NCBI GenBank assembly: GCA_004376105.1
Contig: SOKA01000091.1
Coordinates: 1-55,851, forward strand
From: Dehalococcoidia bacterium
Lineage (GTDB): Bacteria > Chloroflexota > Dehalococcoidia > Dehalococcoidales > E44-bin46
DNA length: 55,851 nt
Direction of reading: 5' to 3'
Each line of letters starts with the position of its first letter. Position 1 is the stretch's first letter. Positions 16,627 through 25,191 of this stretch are shown piece by piece. Made by a program: the position numbers and the translations under genes. The notes beneath the pieces were generated by a model. The model had not been told where the DNA came from and did no database searches. It saw nothing but the letters and a program-made list of their open reading frames with translations.

Positions 16627-16658
16627 AAAGATTTCAGTATGGTGGAGACAGGGGAGAG

Positions 16659-16841
16659 TCAAACTACACTCACACCAAAAATTAAAACCTTGGCTGCCAG
16701 CTCACGCATCTTGTTAACGTCTATAACTGATTCCGTCTCGTCTAGCTTCTCCCCTAGAACCTTGATTTGCTCAAGGGCAACCTCGCTCCTTGAACCTAGG
16801 GCTTCTGTCTCCTCCTCTGTGTCCTCTATCTCAATCCTCAA
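16659..16841 (-). CDS. Small acidic coiled-coil protein of uncertain start
   Basis: A Glu-rich heptad-like sequence (IEIEDTEEETEALGSRSEVALEQIKVLGEKLDE) ending in a hydrophobic tail LAAKVLIFGVSVV. The frame is open upstream to about 16956 and reads GKVTGGKAKKAKGKLSIEEEFDLLTKKKE, which looks like genuine protein, but no ATG, GTG or TTG occurs in that stretch. Only TTG 16841 is available, and it has no ribosome binding site. Either it starts at a rare codon or it is frameshifted: a GTG overlapping the Lrp stop (TAGTG) opens a different frame that dies after 29 codons. Function unknown. Confidence 0.4.
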   Translation of the reverse strand: MRIEIEDTEEETEALGSRSEVALEQIKVLGEKLDETESVIDVNKMRELAAKVLIFGVSVV

Positions 16842-16965
16842 GGCTTCCAGTTCTAGGTTCGTTTCCTTCTTCTTAGTTAGGAGGTCAAATTCCTCTTCAA
16901 TGGACAGCTTGCCTTTAGCCTTTTTAGCTTTTCCACCAGTGACTTTACCGGCCTACTATGGTCCA

Positions 16966-17469
16966 CTACCTTTTCTTCTGTTCCTCCCCAAGCAAGAAAC
17001 TGTCGAGGTCACTAACGAGTTGGGTAGTATCTGCTCCTGACCACGCCCCTTTGATAACGTCCAGGTTTACAAAGGTTTCCGTTCTTAAAACGCTGGGGAT
17101 GGTAGAGATTTCCTTTTCAATAAAGTTAGAGAGTTCTTTATGTGACCGGGCCACGACGAGGGCCATAAGGTCATACCTGCCAGCGACAAAGGCTAGGTGG
17201 CATACGTTCGCCTTCTTAGCTAGAGCATCCGCTACCTTTCTCAAGTCTACCATCTTAACCTGCATCCCTATAATGCTCATCAACGTGTAACCTAGCTCAC
17301 TCACATTCGGTACGGCAACTATTTTCATCATACCCCTATCCACAAGGTTTCTAACCCTCTTCCTTACCGTGCCCTCAGTTATTCCCAGCTTACTAGCCAG
17401 CTCTGTATAGCTCTTTCTTCCGTCTTTTTGCAGCTCCTCTATCAGTTTCCGATCGAGTTTGTCGATCAT
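16966..17469 (-). CDS. Lrp/AsnC-family transcriptional regulator
   Basis: 167 aa: an N-terminal AsnC helix-turn-helix (LDRKLIEELQKDGRKSYTELASKLGITEGTVRKRVRNL, about 4-45) and a C-terminal RAM/AsnC ligand-binding domain (about 65-150; GRYDLMALVVARSHKEL). The ATG at 17469 is preceded by GTGAGG; the frame extends to 17496 but that start is weaker. Lrp proteins bind amino acids and often control a divergent gene set. Here the divergent set is the D-amino-acid/alanine catabolic train starting at 17820, making this its most likely regulator. Confidence 0.92.
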   Translation of the reverse strand: MIDKLDRKLIEELQKDGRKSYTELASKLGITEGTVRKRVRNLVDRGMMKIVAVPNVSELGYTLMSIIGMQVKMVDLRKVADALAKKANVCHLAFVAGRYDLMALVVARSHKELSNFIEKEISTIPSVLRTETFVNLDVIKGAWSGADTTQLVSDLDSFLLGEEQKKR

Positions 17470-17496
17470 GTCAACCTCACAGTAAGCACTTAGCAT

Positions 17497-17819
17497 TATT
17501 ACATCACATTGTATTGTATCGCAATTTTACGATTTTGTGAAGGCCTTTCACGAAGGAACTGCGATAGACCCGAATTACCGGTTCCATTTGGCAATCTGTC
17601 GGAGTCCAGCCCAATGGTTGAGTAAGGTTTTCCCTAACATGAAGCGATAAATAGCTTGACAAATACGAATTCTGCGCTATAATATGGTCAATTAGCCGAT
17701 TTCCGTAAAAATATTGTGTCGAAAAGGGGAGCTATTTTGGAGAAGCGCCCGAGTGAAGGCTCAGGTAGTTGGGCATTATTGTTCAACGCTTCTTCGGTGA
17801 GTTTTAGAGGTTGTAGGTT
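17497..17819 (+). promoter_or_regulatory. Divergent control region between Lrp gene and catabolic train, with consensus promoter
   Basis: On the plus strand TTGACA (17656-17661), a 16-nt spacer and TATAAT (17678-17683) form a fully consensus promoter about 137 bp upstream of the deacylase ATG. Near 17535-17550 GTGAAGGCCTTTCAC is a near-palindrome (one-base bulge) that could be an Lrp binding site between the divergent genes. The leader of about 130 nt contains no clear terminator hairpin or known riboswitch. Confidence 0.6.
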
Positions 17820-19463
17820 ATGTTTGATTTACTAATCAAAAATGGAAAAATCATGGACGGCACAGGTAATCCTTGGTTCTTCGGAGACGTAGCAATTAAA
17901 GACAGTAAAATTGAAAAAATAGGCTTTATCGATAGCCGTTTAGCACGAGAGGTTATTAATGCAAAAGGATTTGTTGTTGCCCCTGGATTTGTGGATATTC
18001 ATAGCCATGCAGATTTCGTCCTCCCTCTTGATGAGCACCCCGAAATTCTGGAACCCCTTGTGCGTCAAGGTGTGACAACAATTGTGACGGGAAATTGTGG
18101 CTATTCCACAGCACCGATCAACCCGCAAACCCTTGAGTTACTAAAAACATACACGTTGTTCTTACAAACCGCAGAGCTTAAGTGGGAATGGCTTGATATG
18201 AAAGGATATATGGATTTTATTGAAAAAGGGGGCGTTGCCTATAATGTGGTCCCGTTGGTATCCCATGGGGCAATACGTATCGCTATAAAGGGCTTTGAAG
18301 GTGGTCCAGCCGCAGACTCTGAAAAAAAGGAGATGGCTAGACTTGCCAGGGAAGCCATGGAACAGGGGGTCTTTGGCCTTTCTTGTGGCTTAATTTACCC
18401 GCCAGGGATGTATTCTGACACCGATGAATTAACTGCCATTTGTAAGCCCCTAAAGGATTTCGGAGGCGTATTTACCTCCCATGTTCGTGGCTCAAGTGAA
18501 ACTTTATTATCGGCAACCAGAGAGATTATTAAGGTAGGTGAACAGAATGGTATTGGCGTAGAACATTCTCATCTGGAGGCTTTTGGTGAGGAGCATTGGC
18601 CGAAGATTGACCGTGTTCTAAATCTTCATGACGAGGCTCGTGCCAGAGGCGTGGATATCACCTTTGATGTTATCCCGTATATAGCTGCTAATACCACGCT
18701 TTTAGGTATTTTCCCACCCTGGTCTATCGAGGGAGGGGTAAGTAAGCTTATCGAGCGGTTAAAGAATAAAGAGGTCAGAAATCGTATCAATGTGGACGTA
18801 GAGGAGACTGTTTCCGACTGGCCACCTTGGTTGCCCGGTGCCTGGCCCCACAACCTTGCTAGAGCAGCGGGATGGAAGAATATTATTGTTATCTCGGTAG
18901 GCAGCGCTGTCAACAAGCATCTGGAAGGGAAAAACCTCGTGGAACTGGGAGAGGAAGAGAAGAAGATGCCTTTTGATGCAGCTGCCGATTTGATTATCGA
19001 AGAGGAGGGGCAGGTTATGGCGTTGTATATTGGGGTTTCTGGAGATATGAGGGGCGATGAGGGGCTGAGGAAAATAATATCACATCCTCGAGCTTCGATA
19101 TGTACGGATGCCATAATCACTGGAAGAGGTCTCCCACATCCGGCAGCGTACGGTTCTTTCCCCAAGGTGTTGGGCTATTTTAGCCGTGACCTAGGGCTCT
19201 TTACCATGGAAGAAGCTGTCAGAAAGATGACCTCCATGAACCTGCAGAGATTTGGGGTAAGGGACAGAGGGCTGATAAGAGAGGGGTGTTTTGCCGACAT
19301 AACCATTTTTGATGAAGCTACTGTGGGCGAAAGAGGTACATACTTTGATCCTGCTCACTCTCCTGAGGGGATTAAATATGTTATTATCAACGGAATCCCG
19401 GTTCTACAAGATGGTATATACAACAGCAAGCTCTGTGGCCGTGTTTTACGTAAACAAAGGTAG
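17820..19463 (+). CDS. N-acyl-D-amino-acid deacylase (D-aminoacylase family)
   Basis: Amidohydrolase that removes the acyl group from N-acyl-D-amino acids, giving a carboxylate and a free D-amino acid. 547 aa. The N-terminal beta-sandwich and metal motif PGFVDIHSHAD (His61/His63), the bridging Cys in VTGNCGYS (Cys93), SHVRGS and VEHSHLEAFG histidines and the late catalytic Asp in CTDAIITG are all present. The ending FADITIFD..T.....Y.DP...P.GI.YVIING is classical. It opens a gene train that also holds a D-alanine-producing thiolase and alanine racemase, so D-configured substrates make sense. The exact substrate is not determinable. Confidence 0.9.
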   Translation: MFDLLIKNGKIMDGTGNPWFFGDVAIKDSKIEKIGFIDSRLAREVINAKGFVVAPGFVDIHSHADFVLPLDEHPEILEPLVRQGVTTIVTGNCGYSTAPINPQTLELLKTYTLFLQTAELKWEWLDMKGYMDFIEKGGVAYNVVPLVSHGAIRIAIKGFEGGPAADSEKKEMARLAREAMEQGVFGLSCGLIYPPGMYSDTDELTAICKPLKDFGGVFTSHVRGSSETLLSATREIIKVGEQNGIGVEHSHLEAFGEEHWPKIDRVLNLHDEARARGVDITFDVIPYIAANTTLLGIFPPWSIEGGVSKLIERLKNKEVRNRINVDVEETVSDWPPWLPGAWPHNLARAAGWKNIIVISVGSAVNKHLEGKNLVELGEEEKKMPFDAAADLIIEEEGQVMALYIGVSGDMRGDEGLRKIISHPRASICTDAIITGRGLPHPAAYGSFPKVLGYFSRDLGLFTMEEAVRKMTSMNLQRFGVRDRGLIREGCFADITIFDEATVGERGTYFDPAHSPEGIKYVIINGIPVLQDGIYNSKLCGRVLRKQR

Positions 19464-19669
19464 AAAAGAGTGATTTATCATATAATGGATATTGGTGTAG
19501 CATCGGTGTTCTAAAGAGAGAAGTGGTTGATAAGAAGTATGATATACTAAAAGTCACACAGCAAGGAAAGAGCGACGGGAACAATGATTCAGAATGGGAT
19601 GGAAGGGGGTGAGAGATGAAATAATGTATTACATATTCAACTGACCAAAATCTTATCAGGAGGTTCAAG

Positions 19670-20860
19670 GTGAAACACAAGAAGTTGTTAGCATTAGTGA
19701 GTGGCATTTGTCTAATATCACTAGTTGGGGTCTCATTCATAGCCGGCTGCGCCCCAGGACCACCAGTAGAGGAGGAGCCAATCAAAATAGGCGCCATTCT
19801 GTGCCTCACCGGGGTGGTGGCAGAGCTAGGCCCCAAGTTCCGGGCGGGCATCGAGCTGGCACTGGAGGAGGCTAACTATGAAGTTGCCGGCAGACCGGTA
19901 GAACTTATAGTTGAAGACTCGGCGACTGATGTCACTACCGCTGTCGAGAAATTCAAAAAGCTGGTGGACCTAGACAAGGTGCATGTCGTCATTGGCCCAC
20001 TTATGGGCGATTCTCACCTGGCAATGGCACCCTATGCGGCTGAAAAGAAGATCCTTGTCACGTCTCTGATAAATGGAATGTATGAGGCTGTACAATATGA
20101 GACCTATTTAATCTACCCAACCACCTGTATGGCGCAGACTTATCCATTCGGCGAGTATTGTCATGACGTATTGGGTTACGACACCATGATCACTATAGGT
20201 GCCAACTATGCCGGTAAAATCGCTTATGCCAATGGCGCCGCGAAGGGTTTCGAGGACGCCGGGGGGACTGTGGTTCAGCAACTATGGCCAGATGTCGGCA
20301 CTCCAGATTATAGTCCTTTCATAGCTGCCTTTGGGGAAGCCGATGTTGTCCTCTATGCTATGGAGGGTCCTGGACCGGTAAGCCGATTTATCTACCAATA
20401 CCGGGAAGCAGGAAAGACAATGCCATTGGTGACCATCACCCAGGATGGAGACTATACCCCCGAGGCCTTGGCAGAACTTGGTGATATTGCCCTAGGTATT
20501 CTAGGCGAATCTTCCTACCCCTGGCAATTAGATACCGCAATCAACAGAGCATTTGTGGCGGCGATAAAAGCCAAGACTGGAGTGGTGCCTAGCTGCTCAG
20601 AGCAGAATGCCTACACAATGGCTAAGGTAGTTCTAGCCGGGCTAGAGGCTACGGGTGGCGATGACTCGTTTGACAAGCTGTGGCCAGCTATACTGGCGCT
20701 CGAAATAGATACCCCGCAGGGTCCTCTGTCCTTTACTCCTGAGGGGGTTGCCATTACAGATATGTATGTTACCCAAGCAGAGAAGGTAGATGGCGAATAC
20801 AGATTGTCGGCGCCGATTGACGTTGTTCACGCCATTCGCGACTGGAGACTGCCAGAATAA
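19670..20860 (+). CDS. livK: HAAT-family ABC solute-binding lipoprotein (LivK-like)
   Basis: Receptor of the importer encoded by the next four genes. 396 aa. The signal peptide ends in the lipobox FIAGC (Cys27). The first strand IKIGAILCLTGVVAELGPKFRAGIELALEEAN and VELIVEDSATDVTTAVEKFKKLVDLDKVHVVIGP are typical of the branched-chain amino acid receptor family. The start is GTG with an AGGAGG site 6 nt upstream. A strong hairpin separates it from livH, which should keep receptor mRNA more abundant. The likely ligand is an amino acid, acyl-amino acid or short peptide. Confidence 0.9.
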   Translation: MKHKKLLALVSGICLISLVGVSFIAGCAPGPPVEEEPIKIGAILCLTGVVAELGPKFRAGIELALEEANYEVAGRPVELIVEDSATDVTTAVEKFKKLVDLDKVHVVIGPLMGDSHLAMAPYAAEKKILVTSLINGMYEAVQYETYLIYPTTCMAQTYPFGEYCHDVLGYDTMITIGANYAGKIAYANGAAKGFEDAGGTVVQQLWPDVGTPDYSPFIAAFGEADVVLYAMEGPGPVSRFIYQYREAGKTMPLVTITQDGDYTPEALAELGDIALGILGESSYPWQLDTAINRAFVAAIKAKTGVVPSCSEQNAYTMAKVVLAGLEATGGDDSFDKLWPAILALEIDTPQGPLSFTPEGVAITDMYVTQAEKVDGEYRLSAPIDVVHAIRDWRLPE

Positions 20861-20867
20861 GTTAGCC

Positions 20868-20904
20868 AAGGGCAGGTTGGGGTTTCCCCCAACCTGCCCT
20901 TTTC
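20868..20904 (+). terminator. Intercistronic hairpin between livK and livH
   Basis: AAGGGCAGGTTGGGG pairs with CCCCAACCTGCCCTT (15 bp, 4-nt loop), followed by TTTCCC. It could act as a partial terminator or 3' mRNA stabiliser, giving more receptor than permease, as in many binding-protein operons. Confidence 0.75.
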
Positions 20905-20951
20905 CCTGACTAATGGCTCGGTGAGTGGAGCGTCACAGGTGATTAACTCTC

Positions 20952-21812
20952 ATGGAAACAGCCGTATTGACCTTTTTTAACGGGATTTCCTATGGCATGC
21001 TATTATTCCTTATAGCCTCTGGCATGTCCATTGTCATGGGGCTCATGGGTATAGTTAACCTAGCCCATGGCGCATTGTATATGGTTGGCGGCTATGTAGG
21101 TTGGACGATAGCCGTGCAGTATGACTTGAATTTCGGGCTGGCTGTTTTCCTGGGTGGGTGTGCTGGTGGGCTTACCGGCTTAATCCTGGAGCGCGGCTTC
21201 CTACGCCGCCTGTATAAACAACCAAACGAGCAAGTGCTGCTAACCTTTGGCTGTATCTACATCCTGAGCAACCTATGTATGTGGATTTGGGGTCCGAGAC
21301 GTCGGCTTCAGTTTACCGGCGAATTTCTGTCCGGTCTTATCCATATCGGAGGCATACCTTTCCCCATGACCCGAGTTTTTATTATCATCACCGGGATACT
21401 GGTGGCAATAGGTCTATGGTGGATGCAGGATAGAACCCGGCTTGGTGCCATGGTGCGGGGAGGAATGGACGATAAGGAAATGACAATGGGGTTAGGCATA
21501 AACCTGGAGCGGGTTTCTATGCTCGTTTTTTTCTTGGCTGCATTCATAGCTGGGATTGGTGGCGTAGTTGGAGCCCAGTTATTGGGCGTATACAACTGGC
21601 TGAGCACAGATATTTTGCTCCTGGCACTAGTTGTCGTCATTGTCGGCGGCATGGGCTCTGTACAGGGAGCTCTATTGGGGGGGATTGTGATAGGCCTTAT
21701 CGATACAGCTTTCAAAACCCTGCTCCCACAATTTTCCATGTTTACCATTTACCTAGCCATGATAATTATCTTGATGATTAGACCCAGCGGCCTTCTGGGG
21801 AGGAGGGTCTAA
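20952..21812 (+). CDS. livH: Branched-chain amino acid-type ABC permease LivH
   Basis: Inner-membrane permease, 286 aa, about eight hydrophobic helices. Family motifs are MGLMGIVNLAHGALYMVGGY near residue 30, ALVVVIVGGMGSVQGALLGGIVIGL near 225, and MIRPSGLLGRR at the end. It is followed after 3 bp by livM. Together LivH and LivM form the transmembrane channel for the LivK receptor. Confidence 0.93.
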   Translation: METAVLTFFNGISYGMLLFLIASGMSIVMGLMGIVNLAHGALYMVGGYVGWTIAVQYDLNFGLAVFLGGCAGGLTGLILERGFLRRLYKQPNEQVLLTFGCIYILSNLCMWIWGPRRRLQFTGEFLSGLIHIGGIPFPMTRVFIIITGILVAIGLWWMQDRTRLGAMVRGGMDDKEMTMGLGINLERVSMLVFFLAAFIAGIGGVVGAQLLGVYNWLSTDILLLALVVVIVGGMGSVQGALLGGIVIGLIDTAFKTLLPQFSMFTIYLAMIIILMIRPSGLLGRRV

Positions 21813-21815
21813 GAG

Positions 21816-22829
21816 GTGGCAACAGCTAAACTAAAAGAGTCTGTTAAGCAACCATGGCAGGGGCAACTGATTCGTTTTACCCCTTATATCGCTGGTGGTG
21901 TAATCCTTGTCATATTGCCGGCTGTGATGCCCTCATATATTCAAGGCATATGGACTAGGTTCGTTATTTTTGCCATCTTCGCCGCGAGTTACGACCTTGC
22001 TTATGGTCACACCGGGCTTCTTTCCTTAGGACACGCTGCCTACTTTGGAGCCGGAGGTTATACCGCTGCTCTGCTAATGTTCCATTATGGCATTGACTCT
22101 CTTTGGGTAGGTATACCTCTTGGCATCTTGATAGCCGCGGCCGTTGCTGCTGCCTTCGGCTTTATCGCCCTTCGAGTGTCAGGTATGTATTTCCTATTAG
22201 TCACCTTTGCTTTGGCACAGTTGCTTTTTAGTATTACCTGGAATGTGCGATGGTTCAATTCCCCCGGCATGATGGGCATTGCCGGCTTACCACGCCCGAA
22301 CCTCGGCATCCCCTGGTTTAGCTGGAGCCCGATTAGTCTTTATTATTTTGTTTTGGTAATGTTTCTCATCAGTTTTTTCTTGATACATCGGATTATGAAT
22401 TCTCCCTTTGGATATGCCCTGAGAGGCATTCGTGAAGATGAAACCCGAATGCGGTCCGTAGGCTATAATACCTGGCTGTATAAATATATTATCTTTATTA
22501 TTACCGGAGCTTTTGCCGGGCTAGCCGGCGTGCTATTTGTCTATTATAATAGGTTCATATCTCCCACGCATATCGGTATCACGTTTTCCTTTTTGCCCAT
22601 GTGCATGGTAATAATAGGTGGCAGTGGAACGCTTTTGGGGCCTGTTATCGGGGCCATGGTGATAATATTTGCCGAATACTTTGCCAGTCTGTTTACCCCA
22701 GAGCGCTGGCCTTTGATACTGGGCGCTATTTTTGTTGTAGCTATTATGTATGCCCGGGGAGGGATTGCCATTCACCTGTCCCGGCTTTGGAAGAGGATGA
22801 GTTATCGTTATGGAAGCACTAAGAGTTGA
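21816..22829 (+). CDS. livM: Branched-chain amino acid-type ABC permease LivM
   Basis: Second membrane subunit, 337 aa, with a GTG start. YDLAYGHTGLLSLGHAAYFGAGGYTAALL is the LivM signature, and GYALRGIREDETRMRSVGYNTWLYKYIIF is the cytoplasmic coupling segment. GSGTLLGPVIGAMVI closes the conserved part. Its last 20 bases overlap the start of livG, so translation is coupled. Confidence 0.93.
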   Translation: MATAKLKESVKQPWQGQLIRFTPYIAGGVILVILPAVMPSYIQGIWTRFVIFAIFAASYDLAYGHTGLLSLGHAAYFGAGGYTAALLMFHYGIDSLWVGIPLGILIAAAVAAAFGFIALRVSGMYFLLVTFALAQLLFSITWNVRWFNSPGMMGIAGLPRPNLGIPWFSWSPISLYYFVLVMFLISFFLIHRIMNSPFGYALRGIREDETRMRSVGYNTWLYKYIIFIITGAFAGLAGVLFVYYNRFISPTHIGITFSFLPMCMVIIGGSGTLLGPVIGAMVIIFAEYFASLFTPERWPLILGAIFVVAIMYARGGIAIHLSRLWKRMSYRYGSTKS

Positions 22830-23577
22830 GGGTTTGTCCAAAGATTTCGGTGGTGTTCACGCCTTGAGCAATGTTTCCTTCAGCGTGGAAGTTGGAGAGC
22901 GCTTGGCGATTATTGGGCCCAATGGGGCAGGGAAGACCACGCTATTTAACCTGCTCAATGGACAGCTACTCCCAACAGCTGGTTGGATACAATTTTTTGG
23001 ACAAGATATTACTACTATGCCTACACATCGCCGTGCCCATCTTGGCCAGGGCCGCTCTTTTCAAATAATAAGCCTTTTCCTTAATCTTACGGTACTTGAT
23101 AATACTTTGATAACCCTTCACGGTACTAAACGCTCCCGTTTCCAAATGTTTCGCCCAATTAATCGGTATGAACATTTACTTACTAGAGCTCAAGAGATGT
23201 TGACATCAGTGGCTTTGTGGGAAAAGAAGGACGAGTTCGTGAAAAATATATCTTATGGAGAGCAACGGAGATTGGAAATCGCTCTTACTGCAGCCTCGGA
23301 ACCAAAACTATTGTTGCTCGATGAACCCAGTTCTGGGTTAACTGCTGCCGAAGGTGTTGATATTGTCACCATGATTCGTAACCTGGGAACAGATATTACC
23401 GTAGTTGTCGTTGCCCATGACATGGACCTAGTATTTGGTGTGGCTGACCGGATTATGGTACTCCATTATGGGCAGCTTATAGCTGACGGAACGCCTGAGC
23501 AAATCCAGGCTGATTCAAGGGTTAAGGAAATCTACATGGGAATTGAGGAGGGCACAGGAAATGCTAGAGCTAGTTGA
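22810..23577 (+). CDS. livG: Branched-chain amino acid-type ABC ATPase LivG
   Basis: ATPase subunit, 255 aa. Walker A GPNGAGKTTLFNLL near 37-50, GQGRSFQ, signature SYGEQRRLEIALTAASEP, Walker B LLLLDEPSSGLT and switch H in VVAHDMDLVF. The signature serine-tyrosine SYGEQ replaces the commoner SYGQQ and is normal in the family. It overlaps livM upstream and livF downstream. Confidence 0.94.
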   Translation: MEALRVEGLSKDFGGVHALSNVSFSVEVGERLAIIGPNGAGKTTLFNLLNGQLLPTAGWIQFFGQDITTMPTHRRAHLGQGRSFQIISLFLNLTVLDNTLITLHGTKRSRFQMFRPINRYEHLLTRAQEMLTSVALWEKKDEFVKNISYGEQRRLEIALTAASEPKLLLLDEPSSGLTAAEGVDIVTMIRNLGTDITVVVVAHDMDLVFGVADRIMVLHYGQLIADGTPEQIQADSRVKEIYMGIEEGTGNARAS

Positions 23578-24265
23578 TATTCATAGTTACTACGGGGAAA
23601 GCCATGTTCTCCATGGCATTTCGCTGAAGGTCAAGGAAGGCTCTGTAGTAGCTCTCCTAGGTCGCAATGGAATGGGGAAAACAACCACTATCCGCTCAAT
23701 CATCGGCTTTACCCCTCCGCGGCGCGGCGTGGTACGTTTTAAGGGAAAGGACATCACCGGTCTCCAATCCTACCAGATTGCTCAGATGGGCATAGGCTTG
23801 GTTCCCCAAGGGCGGCATATTCTCCCCTCATTGAGCGTAGAGGAAAACCTCACTATGGCAGCAACGACCAGAGGAAAAACTGAAGCCTGGACTTTAGATA
23901 CAGTGTATTCGCGCTTTCCTATTCTAAAGGAGCGAGCTAAGCTAGGTGGTAGTCGCCTCAGCGGTGGGGAACAGCAGATGTTGGCCATTGGCCGGGCTTT
24001 AATGACCAACCCCGAGCTACTTCTAATGGATGAGCCTTCAGAGGGACTGGCTCCAATAATTGTCCGGGAGATTAGCCACATTATTGGCCAGCTTAAGAAA
24101 AGCGGCTTATCTATCCTATTGGTAGAGCAGAATTTCCCCATGGCATTAGCCGCGGCCGATTATAGCTACATAATAAGTAAGGGCATAATAGTATATGAGT
24201 CTACACCCGAGGAGCTTAGAGGCAATGAGGAGGTTAAAGCCAAATACCTTGGTGTAGCAAAATGA
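23561..24265 (+). CDS. livF: Branched-chain amino acid-type ABC ATPase LivF
   Basis: Second ATPase, 234 aa from ATG 23561, which follows a GAGGAGG site; an in-frame start at 23543 lies inside that region and is less likely. Walker A LLGRNGMGKTTT, GIGLVPQGRHILPSLSVEENL, signature RLSGGEQQMLAIGRALM, Walker B LLLMDEPSEGLAP, and LLVEQNFPMALAAAD. It overlaps the end of livG by 17 bp and completes a full five-gene importer. Confidence 0.94.
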   Translation: MLELVDIHSYYGESHVLHGISLKVKEGSVVALLGRNGMGKTTTIRSIIGFTPPRRGVVRFKGKDITGLQSYQIAQMGIGLVPQGRHILPSLSVEENLTMAATTRGKTEAWTLDTVYSRFPILKERAKLGGSRLSGGEQQMLAIGRALMTNPELLLMDEPSEGLAPIIVREISHIIGQLKKSGLSILLVEQNFPMALAAADYSYIISKGIIVYESTPEELRGNEEVKAKYLGVAK

Positions 24266-24401
24266 GGGCAATAAGCTCTCCAAATTGGGAATTAAAGCTG
24301 GAGAATCGAGGTGAAGACTTTTGGGGGATAAAGAGCCAAACCTAAGGGCGGAATTAAATAGCTTTTACAACGAAAGTATAACGGGGAGAAGGAGGTATGA
24401 T

Positions 24402-24860
24402 ATGGAAAATTTGCTTTACAAGAAGCCAAGCGAACTAGGGGATTTCACCCAAGAAGAACAGGAAAATCTTCGTATCGTGATGGAGGAATTAAAGGCATGG
24501 GATACTCACGACCTAGACAGGCTGTATGCGGTCATGGATGAAGATATAATTTATCATGACGTCACGCTGCCACCGGCTAAGCGACATGAAGGTCTGAAGA
24601 AATTTGCTGAGGGTTGGCTAAAGGCAGCGCCTGACTTTACGGTTTTCATTGAGAAATTTATTGTGAAAGGCAATTATGTGGTGAATGTGGGCAGAATATC
24701 AGGAACTATCACCGGCGAGTATTTTGGGCAGCCAGGTCCCAACAAACCCTTTGATTGCATGTATTGTCAAGTAGCTGTGGTCGAGAATGGAAAGATAAAG
24801 TATATCAGAGACCATTGGGATTCCTACACTATGATGCAGCAAATGGGTTGGGCCAAATGA
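24402..24860 (+). CDS. SnoaL-like (NTF2-fold) protein, copy 1
   Basis: 152 aa from ATG 24402, chosen because AAGGAGGTATGAT precedes it; a longer frame to 24321 has no such site. LKAWDTHDLDRLYAVMDEDIIYHD, then GLKKFAEGWLKAAPDFTVFIEKFIVKGNYVVNVGRISGTITGEYFG, is the SnoaL/ester-cyclase pattern of a cone-shaped NTF2 fold. Such proteins bind small hydrophobic or keto ligands and catalyse cyclisations, isomerisations or hydrations. It lies between the importer and ortA, so a role on the imported substrate or a keto intermediate is plausible but unproven. Confidence 0.75.
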   Translation: MENLLYKKPSELGDFTQEEQENLRIVMEELKAWDTHDLDRLYAVMDEDIIYHDVTLPPAKRHEGLKKFAEGWLKAAPDFTVFIEKFIVKGNYVVNVGRISGTITGEYFGQPGPNKPFDCMYCQVAVVENGKIKYIRDHWDSYTMMQQMGWAK

Positions 24861-24882
24861 AGATTTGAGGAGGAGGAAAGTT

Positions 24883-25191
24883 ATGGTAAAAGAGCCCCAA
24901 AATGTGCTTAAGGGGACCCTTGTCCAGATCCATAAGGTCATCCTGACACCGGAGCAAAGACCGGAGGATATACCGGCTTGTACGAAGAACGTCCCTTATG
25001 AAGCCTGGATAAAGGGGTTTCTTTTGGATGATGAGGCGAGGATTGGGGATACCGTCCAGATTGAGACCTTTATCGGGCGCCGACTCTCTGGGACTCTGGT
25101 TGAGGTGAACCCTGTATACATTCACAATTTTGGCAAACCTCAACCGGCTTTGCTTCCCGTGGGGAAACGGATAGGGAAGAGAAGGCAATGA
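24883..25191 (+). CDS. ortA: 2-amino-4-oxopentanoate thiolase, alpha subunit OrtA
   Basis: Small subunit of the PLP-dependent thiolase that cleaves 2-amino-4-oxopentanoate with CoA into acetyl-CoA and D-alanine. 102 aa from ATG 24883 (GGAGGAGGAAAGTT upstream). The family pattern is clear: GTLVQIHKVILTPEQR, NVPYEAWIKGFLLDDEARIGD, VQIETFIGRRLSGTLVEVNP and HNFGKPQPALL. Its TGA overlaps the ortB ATG (ATGA). In Clostridium sticklandii ortA/ortB belong to ornithine fermentation; the other enzymes of that route are not in this window. Confidence 0.88.
   Translation: MVKEPQNVLKGTLVQIHKVILTPEQRPEDIPACTKNVPYEAWIKGFLLDDEARIGDTVQIETFIGRRLSGTLVEVNPVYIHNFGKPQPALLPVGKRIGKRRQ

Noticed and set aside
18626..19165. 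179-codon minus-strand frame inside the deacylase gene
   Set aside because: The deacylase carries all catalytic motifs over the same bases; the reverse frame is Ser/Pro-rich noise.
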